A stretch of DNA of 64,000 nt from Persicaria tinctoria (lineage: Eukaryota; Streptophyta; Magnoliopsida; Caryophyllales; Polygonaceae), in contig JBANSL010000018.1 in NCBI GenBank assembly GCA_037127255.1, positions 24,525,175 through 24,589,174 of the forward strand, in the 5' to 3' direction. The notes beneath the pieces are model-generated. The model was not told where the DNA came from. It made no database searches and was given only the letters and a program-made list of their open reading frames with translations. This document shows positions 1-10,036 of the stretch, one piece after another. The translations under genes were made by a program, and so were the position numbers. Every line of letters begins with the position of its first letter. Position 1 is the stretch's first letter.

Positions 1-300
1 GGGGGAGGAGTAGGAGGTAGTGGCAGCTATGGGCCTGGAACTGGGTCAGGCTCTAGCTACAGAAGTGGACCGGGTGGTGGAGTTGGTGTTGGTGTTGGTG
101 TTGATGTTGGTGTTGGTGGTGGTGGTGGCATCAGTGCAGGAGGTGCTTTCGGCAGCGTCATAGGTGGAGGTGGTGGCGGCTTTGGTGGCCGCATTGGTGG
201 AGGCTTGGGTCCTGGAGCTCTAAAGGGAGGTGCCAAGATGGTTCTTACTAGAAAAGCGGCGTTCGGAGAGGCGAAGATAGACCATAAGCTCCGGAGCTAA
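1..300 (+). CDS. Glycine-rich protein, C-terminal fragment (gene enters from the left)
   Basis: Frame 1 is open from the first base to a TAA at 298-300 and encodes 99 residues. The first ~70 are very rich in Gly with Ser, Val and Tyr ([23 protein letters not shown] blocks). The last ~25 are different and basic (KMVLTRKAAF...KIDHKLRS). This is the make-up of plant glycine-rich cell-wall or structural proteins. The start, any signal peptide and the domain class lie outside the window, so no finer class can be given. Codon use and the clean stop support a real gene end. An internal GGTGTT run (about 84-117) is a likely slippage-prone repeat. Confidence 0.7.
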   Translation, partial: GGGVGGSGSYGPGTGSGSSYRSGPGGGVGVGVGVDVGVGGGGGISAGGAFGSVIGGGGGGFGGRIGGGLGPGALKGGAKMVLTRKAAFGEAKIDHKLRS

Positions 301-694
301 AAGATGTTGGGAGCTCTAGCTAAAGCGATCTTCATATGATATCATCCTCTATTAATATTGTCTTAAACTCTTTATATCTTCTCAAACCAAATAAATAAAT
401 AACAACTACTTCCTTTTTAGTAACAACTTTCTTAATTTGTCTATGGATTTGATGATATGATATGGTTGTTTAATTAAGAATTTCTTGTGATCGAGTACCA
501 ATATATAGAAGATGCACTAATGACAGCATAACCCTTTTGACATCATAACCGAATTAAGAGTCATAAGTCTCTTCCAAAGGCAAACGTCCAAAACAAACAA
601 GTGAAGACTTGGAAAACAACAGCTCATGAAATGCATATCTGACAGGTCGTTAACCGGGTCCGGAGCAACTGAGAATCGGATTACATATATCGAC

Positions 695-732
<38 letters not shown>

Positions 733-1130
733 GTGATTATAAGGTTACCGACTTAACATAAAAGCTGAATTTGTTGGGTAGATTTGCACCCTTCTTTATA
801 ACTCGTCGTTTTTAGTCTTTTATAATCAATGTGGTAAGCAACATTCTCATACAAAACCTCCCAATATGACCCCTCAAATTCAACTTATACTTAATAACTA
901 ACTCATAATATCGAATCTAGTCAAACTTGGCTCTGAAACCATGTGAAATACTTACTATTACCAACAGGATTTGTCTTTTATTCAAACGAAAGACAACACA
1001 AAGCAAAATTGTTGAAACTAACAAAACATGCAACTGAGAAGTCTGAGATGCCTATAGTTCTGATATGCAGACTATATAAAAAGTGTTGAAATGTCCCAAT
1101 ATTGAGATTGCTTCAACAATATATATAAAA
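301..1130. other. Intergenic, no gene seen
   Basis: AT-rich sequence downstream of the glycine-rich gene. No exon-like ORF is seen. It holds a trinucleotide microsatellite at 695-732. Confidence 0.6.
695..732. repeat. (TTA)n microsatellite
   Basis: About 12 uninterrupted TTA units. Confidence 0.95.
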
Positions 1131-1208
1131 TGGAGAATGTTAGGCATACCAGAGCGGTGGACTACCCGTCTACCATCCTTGCCACATCATTAAAAAAAAA
1201 AAAAAAAA
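1131..1208 (+). repeat. Short A-tailed repeat, copy A (unclassified)
   Basis: Starts GGAGAATGTTAGGCATACC and ends in a run of 16 A. The same sequence, on the other strand, recurs at about 20935-21500, where a hAT MITE interrupts it. An A-tail and a shared 5' start fit a SINE or retroposon end. No clear Pol III A/B boxes are visible, so the class is left open. Confidence 0.5.
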
Positions 1209-3040
1209 TTTTCTTTTTTGAAAACAAAACTATCAGATTAGCATATTAAGTCATTCAACAAAGTTTGCTCAAACTTCTAAAAAGCAGCCAATTTGAAAAT
1301 CAGTTACAAAACCCATCTGTGGCCTTCGCCCTGCCATTATATGTGCTGCTAAGTTGGCCTCTCTCTTCACCCACTGCCATTGACAATCTGCAAAGTCCCT
1401 TGCTGCACCTCGAATACCATGCAGAAGACAGCCTAACTCTCCCCTGACTTCGAATTTTTGTTGGAGCTTGGCATACAGCGATAAACAGTCCCCTTCAAAG
1501 ACTACATGCGAGATTCCAGCCTCTGCAGTCTTCCGCATTGCCCATAGGAGAGCCTCAGCTTCCACCGTCTCGACGTCCTCACTTGCCCTAGCCCTCCTCG
1601 ACCCTAGCAGACACACCTCTCCCTCTTCATCCCTCGCCACAAACCCCACTCCGCACCCCAACTGGGCATGAACCGCAACATCGTAGTTGACCTTAATTCT
1701 CCCTTGCTCAGGCTTCTTCCACTTCTTATAGCTATCACCTCCCTCCTTGCCACGTTCCTCCTTGTGAGGATCTCTCTCCTTTTCAAAATCAGCCCAATTT
1801 ATCCTCGCCTTATCAACCACACTCTGCACCTCCAGCATCTCTCCTTCGAAAATCCTATGGTTCCTCGCTTTCCAAATCTCCCACATGAGCACACATCCAG
1901 CCTCCACTTCTTCCTTCTTCCCTCTGTCCAATAGACTCTCAATGCAATCCATAACCTTGTCCTTCCCTCCCAGTTTTATGCTCACAAATTTTTGTTGCCT
2001 CCAAACTCTCTTCGCTGCCCAGCAGTTGAACAGCACATGTGCTCCCGTTTCCTTCTTGCTGCACAACTCACAGTTGGCGTCAGGTGTGATCTTTCTTTTG
2101 AACAATCCCTCCTTGCAAGGAAGGATCTCTCTGCATGCTCTCCATATAAAGGCCTTTACCCTTGGCAGTGTATTTATCTTCCATACCTTCTTCCAGAAAT
2201 TCTCCCCTGTAAAACTGCTTACGCTCGGCCTCATCTGATCAACCTCCCGTCTTGCCATAAAAACATGATATGCCGATCGAACATTGAACACCCCATTACG
2301 ATTGTAATGCCAGATCCTTTCATCTTTCATTGTCGAGTCTACCAGTCGTGTTCTAAGAACCATGTCCGCATCGCCCGGCAGCATAATACTCCTAATCATC
2401 TCCTCATTCCAGTCATTTCTCTCCCAGTCTATTAGATCCGACACTCTCAACTCTTCGTCGGAGTTTGCTATATTTAAGATGGGCCTGAAGCTAGGCGGGT
2501 TTGGCAGCCACTTGTCCTTCCATACCATGATTTCTGAACCGTTACCAACCGCCCATCTTGTGCCCTCCTCAAGCACTTCCCTCCCTTTGACAAGGCTTCG
2601 CCAGGCATAACTTGGGTTGTAGCCCGCAGCCGCATCCATAAAGGTCCCATGAGGAAAATACCTAGCTTTGAGCATTCGAAACAGGAGTGTGTCAGGCTCC
2701 GATACTAACCTCCATCCCTGCTTTGCAAGCATAGCTAGGTTGAATGCACTCATGTCCCTAAAACCCATCCCCCCTCTACACTTAGGCCGGCTCATCCTCT
2801 TCCAGCTCATCCAATGCACCCGTCTTCTGTCCTCTCCTTCTCCCCACCAGAACTTGCTCATCATACTCTCGAGCTCTCCACACACTCCTTCCGGTATCAA
2901 GAAACAAGACATAACATAGGTTGGAATGGCTTGAGCAACCGACTTAATTAAAATCTCCTTTCCCGTTTGAGATAGGGCTTTTTCCTTCCACCCTTTTAAT
3001 TTCTTGTGCACTCTCTCCCTAATCTGATAGGCCGTCCTAA
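1209..3040 (-). mobile_element. 5'-truncated LINE (non-LTR retrotransposon), 3' half
   Basis: A minus-strand ORF at 1269-3011 carries the C-terminal half of a plant LINE ORF2. After its stop the minus strand ends in a short A-rich tail (AAAAAAGAAAA, complement of 1209-1219), lying against the poly-A of copy A. The far end (about 3030) is also A-rich, so any target duplication is hidden in A runs. The upstream endonuclease and RT core are absent, as is usual for 5'-truncated LINE copies. Confidence 0.75.
1269..3011 (-). pseudogene. LINE ORF2 C-terminal part: RT thumb region, zf-RVT and RNase H
   Basis: 580 codons are open without a stop. In order: end of the RT region (SVAQAIPTYVMSCFLIP, KFWWG), the 'W..aRY' linker (LKARYFP, WRSLVKGREVLEEGTRW), a zf-RVT zinc-binding domain (LPRVKAFIWR near residue 285; CELCSKK..., HVLFNC near 315-330), and a C-terminal RNase H-like domain (NYDVAVHA, EAEALLWAMR, FEGDC, ANLAAHIMA). 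The RNase H acidic residues D, E and D are present. The first ATG is probably internal to a longer ancestral ORF2, because endonuclease and RT palm (YADD-type box) are missing. Intactness of the remaining frame suggests a fairly recent insertion. Confidence 0.85.
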
Positions 3041-3184
3041 TAAAAAAAAATTATTTTAAATGAGTCATAATTAGAAAAAATAAAATAAGTACTTAAGTCA
3101 AGTTGAATTATTACTTTTCACTTTTACCTTGAATAGGCCATCCTAATTAATTATATCCGAGTCCCATGTCATGGTTAACAATAA

Positions 3185-3903
3185 GTACTTAGATACGTTT
3201 ACACTCAAACTTTCACTTTATACACTCCTAATAGAAATCTTACACGTGGCATTAAAAAAAATACAAGTTGAAATTTTATCTGAACCTGTGCACTTAACGA
3301 ATAGGATAGGACCTCTTATTTCCCCCAATTTCACCCCTCCAAACGAATTGAAATCCGTTTCAATTCAAGCCGGAGAGATTCAATCCAATCCGGCCATTCA
3401 GTGTGCAGCCGTCACCAACCCTTCCAGGCTACCACCAGCCCCGTCGTCCACCTCCGTCGCCGCAAAACCCTACTCATGCTCCTCAGCCGCACTACTAGCA
3501 CCGTCGTTTATCCCGCTGCCCCGATCCTCCGCCCGCAGATCCTCCCACCGAGCCCAGCCGCGACGAGGAGCATCACCGACACCAGATCTGCGTCCCCCTG
3601 TTCGTCTCCTCGCCGCTACGCTCGCCGACGGCGTCAACAGTGTGGTCATGACGGATGTGTTTTTATTCGATCAATTTCAATTTGCAGGGCGTTGGGGGTA
3701 TGGATGGGGGAAGACCGGAAGATGGGGGTAGAAATTAAAGACTCCATTGGCAATGAAAGAAATTAAAATCTGGGTAGAAGGTGAAAGGTTTCTTTTTCCC
3801 TTTACATTTATTAATTTTCTTTTTTACCTATCTTTACACGTGTAAGTTTTTAATTGGAGGTGTAAAGTTAATGTTTACATTAAGTATAAACCTAGACATT
3901 TCC
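3185..3903. mobile_element. Small MULE-type element with GC-rich payload
   Basis: It is flanked by the 9-bp direct repeat TAACAATAA (3176-3184 and 3904-3912), the MULE target-duplication size. Ends are imperfect inverted repeats over about 80 bp: left ...TTTATACACTCC...CTTACACGTG, right complement ...TTTACACCTCC...CTTACACGTG. The middle (about 3330-3660) is strikingly GC-rich against AT-rich flanks, with Pro/Ser/Ala/Arg-rich open frames on the plus strand. That pattern fits a Pack-MULE carrying a captured exon. The captured gene is not recognised. Confidence 0.6.
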
Positions 3904-4137
3904 TAACAATAAAAATACGGAGTACACCCCTTCACGTCGTTTGGTCAACAGTAAAAAACAAGCAATGATAATTTAGGTTAATTTTTTTTTTGGTAGAAAA
4001 TTTTGGGTTCATTTTAGATGTAGTTTTACTTATTTGAATATGGTTTATAAAACACGTTTGGGAGCCCACAAATAAAACATTACGGAGTATTTTATGTTTA
4101 ATACTCCGCTAATTTTTACTATTTACACCGCAAATCC

Positions 4138-4460
4138 ACCGCATCCCTATGCGGTGAGTTAATCAAATTTTAGCAGGACATACCGCATGCACATGCGGTA
4201 TGTCCGTTGACCGTATAAAAACACCGCATGTATATGCGGTGGGTTAGGCTAAAACGGAGTCCGTAATACGAGAAACCGCTTGGGTCGAAGTTATCCGAAA
4301 CCACCGCATGGGTATGCGGTGGTTTTATAAAATATTTAAAATTTAGGTAAGATTTTATCGCATCTCCATGCGGTGTTTTTTTACCGTTGCCACAACGGTA
4401 ACAAAATACCGCATGGAGATGCGGTATGTTTTTTACCGTTGGGGGCCCATTATAAATAGG
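4138..4460 (+). promoter_or_regulatory. Promoter of PMD gene: six 18-bp palindromes plus TATA box
   Basis: Six copies of the palindrome start at 4138, 4182, 4223, 4303, 4357 and 4408; examples are ACCGCATGCACATGCGGT and ACCGCATGGAGATGCGGT. The last ends 25 bp before TATAAATAGG (4451-4460). The start codon is 4584. Each copy is two ACCGCAT half-sites facing each other across about 4 variable bases, the form expected of a dimer binding site. This is the largest cluster in the element. Confidence 0.75.
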
Positions 4461-4583
4461 CGTGGGAGGCCCAGTTCTCCGACACACCGAATCTTCTCCG
4501 ATTCCTTTCTTTCCGAGCCCGACTTTTGGTTCCGTCGATTCCCCGTCCCCATATCTACCACCAATTTGTACCCGAGTTTTGAG

Positions 4584-7500
4584 ATGGTGAAAGACAACCG
4601 TGGAAAAGTCGCGGCTACTGATGATGTCGGTCCTTTTCGGAGACATCCGTTACAGGTAACATTTAATGTTTATAAAAATCAATGTGCTTTATTTTTTAAC
4701 CTGAAGGAAATAGTGTTAACATTTAATTGTTATATATAATGTAGCCGGAACCCAATATACAGAGGAGGAGGACGACAGATATACCGCCACAGCTTGAGAC
4801 ACAGACTGAGCAACAACCACAGACTCAGACACAGCCTCAGCCTAAGGTATGTTAAAATCGTTACTAGGTGAAGGGAAATTGAAATCGAATAAGTATATAT
4901 TTATGTTTTCTTAGGAGTTGATATTATTAGGTTCAAATCATTAATAAACCTTTGGAAAATCTTGCAACATTTAGTCAGTGACACGATATAGTATCGTATA
5001 CGAGCCATAGGATTCTGTCAAATACTAGGTGTAAGGAAATTGAAATCGAATAAGTATATATTTATGTTTTCTTAAGATGATATCATTAATAAACCTTACG
5101 AAAATCTTGCCACATTTAGACAGTCATACGATATAGTATTGTAATTGAGCGATAGGATTCTGACAAATATATTATAATTTACACAGTCTGCGTTATCGAG
5201 AAATTTAGGAGAGAGGGTGGTTTTGCAATCTGCTAGGAGAGCTGCCCTTAGGGAGAGACAGACGTTGGTGGATGTATCAGTTCCTATGGAGACGGATAGT
5301 GACGCGGTAGATGATGATACCGAGGCTGCCGTTAGGGAGACCCAGACGTTGGAGGATGTAGTAGATCCTCCGGAGAGGGATACTGAGACGGTAGGAGCTG
5401 ATACTGGGCCATTTTCTCAGTCACGTGTTGACCAGAGTGACGGTTTGGGGCACACGTCCCAGTCATCTATAGAGACATATCAGAGTCTGGTGCAGATTGA
5501 GCTGACCTTGATGTCTGACCACACGGATGATCCAGTGGTGCAGTCGAACGGAGAGTCTAGTCAAGGCAACCAGGGTATTGAGATGGTGGAGGAGTACCTA
5601 CGAGGGGACCGAGCACGGCAGACGGATGAGCAGTTGCAGACTGGAGCTGAGAGAGTGGATGAGCAGTTGCAAACTCATCATGACAGTTATCAGGAGTACT
5701 TTGGGACTGCGTTTGCGAGCGAACAATTGAACTCGTATGACGACACGGCACCTCTGCTCGGAGATGTGGGTGTTGGGACGAGTCATGCTCGAGGTGGCGA
5801 CCAGGAGCCATGGGTCGTTGGGCAGATAGATTTTTCGTCGTTCACCCCGGTAGGATCTACGGGTGTAGGGAGGACGCCTGGGAGTCAGCATGCGGCGCCA
5901 TCGTCGACGCCGAGGACCACCGAGCCTGAGCCGATCATCAGGAGTCAGCAGGCGGTGTCATCAGCGACACCTAGGAACTTGGAGGGTGTGCCGATTGCCG
6001 AGGGGCATGAGAGGCATGTACGTGGACAGAGGAGTTCTTCGGCCCCACCTATTGAGTCAGCTGCACTTTCGAGGCATGTGTCGCTGGACCCCCTCGACCA
6101 GAGACATGATCCGATGTGGGGGGCATCTGACGATGTTCATCAGGATATGGGAGGAGACCAGGCGGCACAGCCCCTTGTCCGTGTAGTGCAGAGGAGGCGG
6201 AGACAGCGTGGCGAGAGCAGTAGGGCAGGTGGTGCTGGGCAGCATGGTGAGGGGAGTAGTGCAGGAGGTGATAGGCAGCATGGCGAGTGTATCAGGACAG
6301 GGGTCATTCGGGCTGTTCTGCCCGAATGGACAGGGGGGCACATACCGTTTCCCTTCTGAGAGACTACGAGACCCACATTGCACAGGCTGTTTGGAGACGG
6401 GAGGACGCAGCCTTGCGTAGGGGTGTGCGTGTGCAAAGACGGGGGCAGTCGCTGGGCCGGGTAGAGGCGTTTTTGGAGGTTGATGGACGGGAGTCCTGGT
6501 TTCCCGCAGTGCGTGAGACTGGGTTCTGGGACCTGAGAGATTTCGAGTGGGATCATGTGGATCACACTCTGATCGGTGCGTTTGTTGAGCACTGGCACCC
6601 CGAGACGAACAGTTTTCACTTCACATGGGGAGAGATCACCATCACACTGCACGATGTGTTCTTCATACTTGGCCTTGGTATGGACGGAGAGGAGTGTATT
6701 CACTTGGATGACGTGGGCGCCTCGAGGGACACAGTTGTGGAGTATTACGGCTTGACTCAGAACGAGCGGACGAGCGCATGGGCCCATGGAGACCCTACTG
6801 TTCAGCTCCTCCTTGAGAAGATAGCACCGATGCGACAACGGGTTCGAGATGGCGCCCCACTAGAGCATGATATGGAGTGCATCTTGGGTGTTGTGATGGG
6901 GATGATTGCGACTGGGACCTTGTTCATCGACAAGTCGGGCGGAAGATTGCGTCCGGAGGTGATTCGTAGGTTTATGGATGCAGCGCAGGTGTCGCATCTT
7001 TCTATAGCTGCAGGGGTGTTGGCGTGCTTGTACCGGGGATTGGGCGAGGCGACCCGGGAGTTGGCCAAAGACATGGACGGTTGTACAAAACTATTGGAGG
7101 TAAGTCATTCGTTCTGTGATTATTTATTTTAGAAGTTTTGTAACTAGGTTATAATGATTATGTTGCTGATAGTATTGTTCCTTTGTAGGTGTGGATATGG
7201 TTGCATTTTCCGGTGTTCAAGCCCGGCATGACGCTCGATCGGAGGCTAGCCCGGGATCCGCGACGCGGGGTGAGGTACGTCCTGGGGGCGGCGCCATTTT
7301 CCACTACGGTGACCCGGGATGATAGGCCTCGCATCGAGCGACTGGATGTTCTGCGGCGGAGGCTTGATGAGATGACTGTCGACGAGGTACGAACACAATT
7401 TATATCCGCACTTACATTTGTCATACTATAAACTAGATTTTAGTCGTAATAACAATTTCTATTACATTGCAGATCGAGTTCATGCCATTTGGTAGACACT

Positions 7501-8030
7501 TGGATTTTGATGGAGATCTGCGTCTTTCGAGATATAGGGGCACCATTCGGTGGTTGTTCGAGGAGGAGTCGTATATGCCGAACCGTGTGCTGCGACAGTT
7601 TGGTCGGGTTCAGCACATTCCCGCTGATCCAATCAGACCTACCGTAGTGCTCAGACCGAAGTCCGCCAAGTGCAAGAAGGAGGCGTCGTTCCACCCAGCC
7701 GACAACCAATGGGCGCACAGGTTCGATCATCTTTTCCCCATGGAGGAGTTGCCACGGACCTCTGAAGAGTACCCATATGGCGTGGCCGATGACTATCTAG
7801 AGTGGTTTCACCGCCATAGTCATCCATACCTACTTCCTGACACTCCTCGACACCAACCCATCATCCCGCCGCCGCCATCCCCGCCGTCGCCACCCCCGCC
7901 GACCATTATTGAGCAGCGCCATCATGCGGCTGGGTTGGAGATTCAGCGACTCAGGGATCTTAGAGTTGAGTTGACAGCTGCACACCTAGCTCGCATCTAT
8001 GAGCAATTTTGGGGTCCTCCCCCACCGTGA
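4584..8030 (+). CDS. Plant mobile domain (PMD) protein of MULE, five exons, one frameshift
   Basis: Exons by splice sites and frame: 4584-4655, 4745-4846, 5187-7099, 7189-7386, 7473-8030, all GT-AG. Residues from the first three exons form a long low-complexity, Gln/Ser/Asp-rich region. The PMD begins near 6480 and shows its hallmarks (RETGFWDLRDFEWDHVDHTL, FVEHWHPETNSFHFTWGE, TLHDVFFILGL). Exon 4 is W.W.HFP; exon 5 has PNRVLRQFGRVQHIP, then a proline-rich tail. The frame shifts by one base near a run of six G (6333-6338): upstream frame reads LPEWTGGHIPF then stops at 6357; downstream frame opens at VSLLRDYETHIAQ. One lost base would explain it, or an assembly error. PMDs occur in MAIN/MAIL nuclear proteins and in transposons; the role here is unknown. 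Confidence 0.8.
4860..5168 (+). repeat. Tandem duplication of ~160 bp inside PMD intron 2
   Basis: Two diverged direct copies lie back to back. Both begin ACTAGGTG(A/T)A-GGAAATTG, share AATCGAATAAGTATATATTT, and end near GATAGGATTCTG. They explain most of the 340-bp intron 4847-5186. Confidence 0.85.
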
Positions 8031-8322
8031 CGGTGCGATCTGGGATGATGTATGTGGTTGTTCTGTTTGCGGGTAGATGGCTTTTTTGTGTAGTAGTTGG
8101 TAGTTTGGATTCTTTTTTGTGCAGTAGTTTGGATTGTTTTTTGTGCAGTAGTTGATGATTCGATTTTGGATTACGTATTTTGTGTGTTGGTGTGGATTTG
8201 ATGGTTTGTTACCGTTGCAGATCGTTTTCAAATTTGAATAGTATGTCCGTACACAACTTTCAATATCATGATTCGAAACGAACTTTATAAATTACAAGCA
8301 ACCAAATACAAACGACCCTAAG
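8031..8322. other. 3' regions of two convergent MULE genes
   Basis: Non-coding, T/G-rich on the plus strand, with short repeats of TTTTTTGTG(T/C)AGTAGTTTGGAT (about 8080-8150). It separates the PMD stop from the end of the coiled-coil gene on the other strand. Confidence 0.6.
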
Positions 8323-8595
8323 TCAAGTGTTACGCACAGTAGCTTCACCTAGCTTCATTACGAGAGCCTTTTTTTCCTCTTCCAGAACTGTAACTTGACT
8401 TTCCAGGATATCAATCCGCCAACGGGCTTGTTGGTTTTCGACCAGCAGCGACCGATTTTCATCACGTAGTCTCTTTATCATCGCCTCCACCGTCTTTGAC
8501 CGTGGACTACTAGTGTAGAGAACCGCCTCAAACTCTTCCATCGTGCCTTGACGTATTATGTCGTTGCTTGAGCTTTCCCCGCTGGTGTCCGACAT
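8323..8595 (-). CDS. Short coiled-coil protein encoded by the MULE
   Basis: 90 residues starting MSDTSGESSS. I chose the ATG at 8595 because the longer frame back to 8661 would run through the TATA box and palindrome. Residues ~40-88 form a heptad-rich helix (VEAMIKRLRDENRSLLVENQ, then IDILESQVTVLEEEKKALVM) typical of a parallel coiled coil. There is no basic region ahead of it, so it is not a bZIP. It is divergent from the BED-finger gene and shares its promoter interval. Function unknown; a dimerisation partner for an element protein is a guess. Confidence 0.55.
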   Translation of the reverse strand: MSDTSGESSSNDIIRQGTMEEFEAVLYTSSPRSKTVEAMIKRLRDENRSLLVENQQARWRIDILESQVTVLEEEKKALVMKLGEATVRNT

Positions 8596-8630
8596 GTTGA
8601 TGTGTGGTGCCTTGGTCAGAGACTCCGGGC

Positions 8631-8734
8631 CATATATAGGTTTTAGACACCGCTTGTCCATACGGTAGTAAATATCGTATGGACAAGCGGTGTTAACTAC
8701 CGCATGGACATGCGGTGGTTACTAGTCTATATAA
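8631..8734. promoter_or_regulatory. Divergent promoter: palindromes between two TATA boxes
   Basis: Minus-strand TATA (complement of CATATATAGG, 8631-8640) serves the coiled-coil gene; TATATAAGG (8728-8736) serves the BED gene. Between them sit three palindrome copies: variants at 8649-8666 and 8674-8691, and a canonical ACCGCATGGACATGCGGT at 8699-8716. The first two are exact complements, forming a perfect 17-bp stem (8648-8664 with 8676-8692) around an 11-base loop. Confidence 0.75.
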
Positions 8735-8793
8735 GGGGACCTAAACCGCCTCCGGAAACACACCACCGACGGAAACACATTTCACCGCCGACA

Positions 8794-8982
8794 ATGTCGT
8801 CCGAACCAAGACCAATTCCACGTGAAGACATGTTCACCAAACACTACAAAAGAGAGGCGCTTGGAGGCATCGCTTTTACTGCAACGTGCAGTCACTGCGG
8901 CCATCGCTACACCGTGACCAACAACCTGCAGCACGGTCATCTTAAGCGGCACATCAACAACAACCATGCCGACGAGATCTAG
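8794..8982 (+). CDS. Stand-alone BED-type zinc finger protein (62 aa)
   Basis: The ATG at 8794 (MSSEPRPIPRED) lies 60 bp past the TATA box; the longer frame from 8704 overlaps the palindrome and is rejected. The core is CSHCGHRYTVTNNLQHGHL followed by KRHINNNH: C-x2-C, then an N-x2-L-x2-H-type helix ending H-x4-H. That matches the BED finger of hAT transposases and plant ZBED proteins. No transposase domain follows; the protein is only the finger. It could bind DNA such as the element's own palindromes, but that is inference. Confidence 0.65.
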   Translation: MSSEPRPIPREDMFTKHYKREALGGIAFTATCSHCGHRYTVTNNLQHGHLKRHINNNHADEI

Positions 8983-9005
8983 GATTTATGTGTTTATCCG
9001 ACTTA

Positions 9006-9110
9006 TGTGTAGTCGTTCGTATGTGTCAGTGTGATGAAGTTGTTCTTATTGTTGGTTGTGTAGTCGTTCGTTTGTGGCAGTGTGATTAAGTTGTTGTTAT
9101 TGTTGGTTGT
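9006..9110 (+). repeat. ~52-bp tandem duplication in 3' region of the BED gene
   Basis: GTGTAGTCGTTCGT(A/T)TGTG-CAGTGTGAT then AAGTTGTTNTTATTGTTGGTT occurs twice in direct order, with a partial third start at about 9109. Confidence 0.85.
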
Positions 9111-9351
9111 GTAGTAGTTTGTTTGTCGTCTAGTTGTAACAATGTTGTTTGAATAATAAGTCGGTTCGTACGCTATTTGTGTCATGTGTTTCCTATTTCA
9201 ACATATTTTCTATTTTCCTTGCCACATTTGAAATAATATGTCATAGAAATCACCGATCGGGATTCGATACAGAATTTCATTAAACGGTTGAACTGCTTAG
9301 GAATGAAAATACAACAGATGCACATCACACTACATACTTGGTAATGCATGT

Positions 9352-9795
9352 CTAATCACTACCTTCGTCCGATGACCTCTCATTAATGGAAATGACAATA
9401 TTCATTTGGTTGAACGCGTAATACCTTTCATCTGCGTTGAATGCTCGCAGCTTTCGGATAACATGATCACATAGGCCCTCAGCCCCGAACATGTAAACAT
9501 CGTAACGACAATATCGCCTAATGTGATTCGCAATACGCGCCTCTGCATCTAAGTTATACGATTCGGGAAATCCTCTGTCGTCATAACAATGCGCACAAGA
9601 AAACTCGATCGGATATGCTATGTCAGTGTCTGGCTCGAATTCACACTGTAGGATTACACACGAATCTCCCGGAAGAAATGCTGGATGCCTGCAGTTGCAT
9701 TCCTCCGGCCATCGTGGCTCCGTGCAACGAATTAATGTAACATTGTACTCAAGATAACCTGTCGTTCACCGGTATGTGTCTAGAGTGTTTACCAT
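9352..9795 (-). pseudogene. Third CxCxH-family paralogue, one in-frame stop
   Basis: Reading from ATG at 9795 gives 147 codons ending TAG at 9352-9354, with a TGA as codon 10. Counting that codon, the motif C33-x-C35-x-H37 falls at exactly the residues it has in the paralogues at 10037 and 11295. Further matches are a later Cys (CVILQC), YPIEFSC, PESYNLDAEARIANHI and a C-terminal AFNQMNIVIS like AFNRIEIYIS. The TGA is most simply a nonsense mutation. The gene is divergent from the paralogue at 10037 and shares a palindrome promoter with it. No known domain recognised. Confidence 0.65.
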
Positions 9796-9850
9796 TTTGT
9801 GATTAGCTGGACAGCCGTGGTGGTTCATGTCGCACTTGGGTGGTCGTCAT

Positions 9851-9998
9851 GATTTATAGGCCTTACACCGTATGGTCTTGGGGTGTACTTCTACCGCATG
9901 GGCATGCGGTAGAAGTATTTTGGCACAGGGCGTAGGGTCACCGCATGGATATGCGGTATAGAGACAACCCATATGGTTGTCCCACATTGGCTATAAAA
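9851..9998. promoter_or_regulatory. Divergent promoter of two CxCxH paralogues
   Basis: Minus TATA is the complement of GATTTATAGG (9851-9860); plus TATA is CTATAAAATG (9991-10000). Palindromes ACCGCATGGGCATGCGGT (9893-9910) and ACCGCATGGATATGCGGT (9940-9957) lie between, with a degenerate half-copy near 9866. Confidence 0.75.
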
Positions 9999-10036
9999 TG
10001 CAAAAACCACCTCTTACGAATCACAACAATCAAATC

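Noticed and set aside
3171..3731. 186-codon frame across the small MULE
   Set aside because: It begins in the target-site flank and TIR, so the frame as a whole cannot be a real gene; only the GC-rich middle is of interest.
4138..4425. CRISPR-like reading of the regularly spaced palindromes
   Set aside because: Plant nuclear DNA, short uneven spacers and no cas genes; the repeats are promoter-linked.
4170..4646. 158-codon minus frame over the palindrome cluster
   Set aside because: It runs through six palindromes and the promoter; the open frame comes from the repeat itself.
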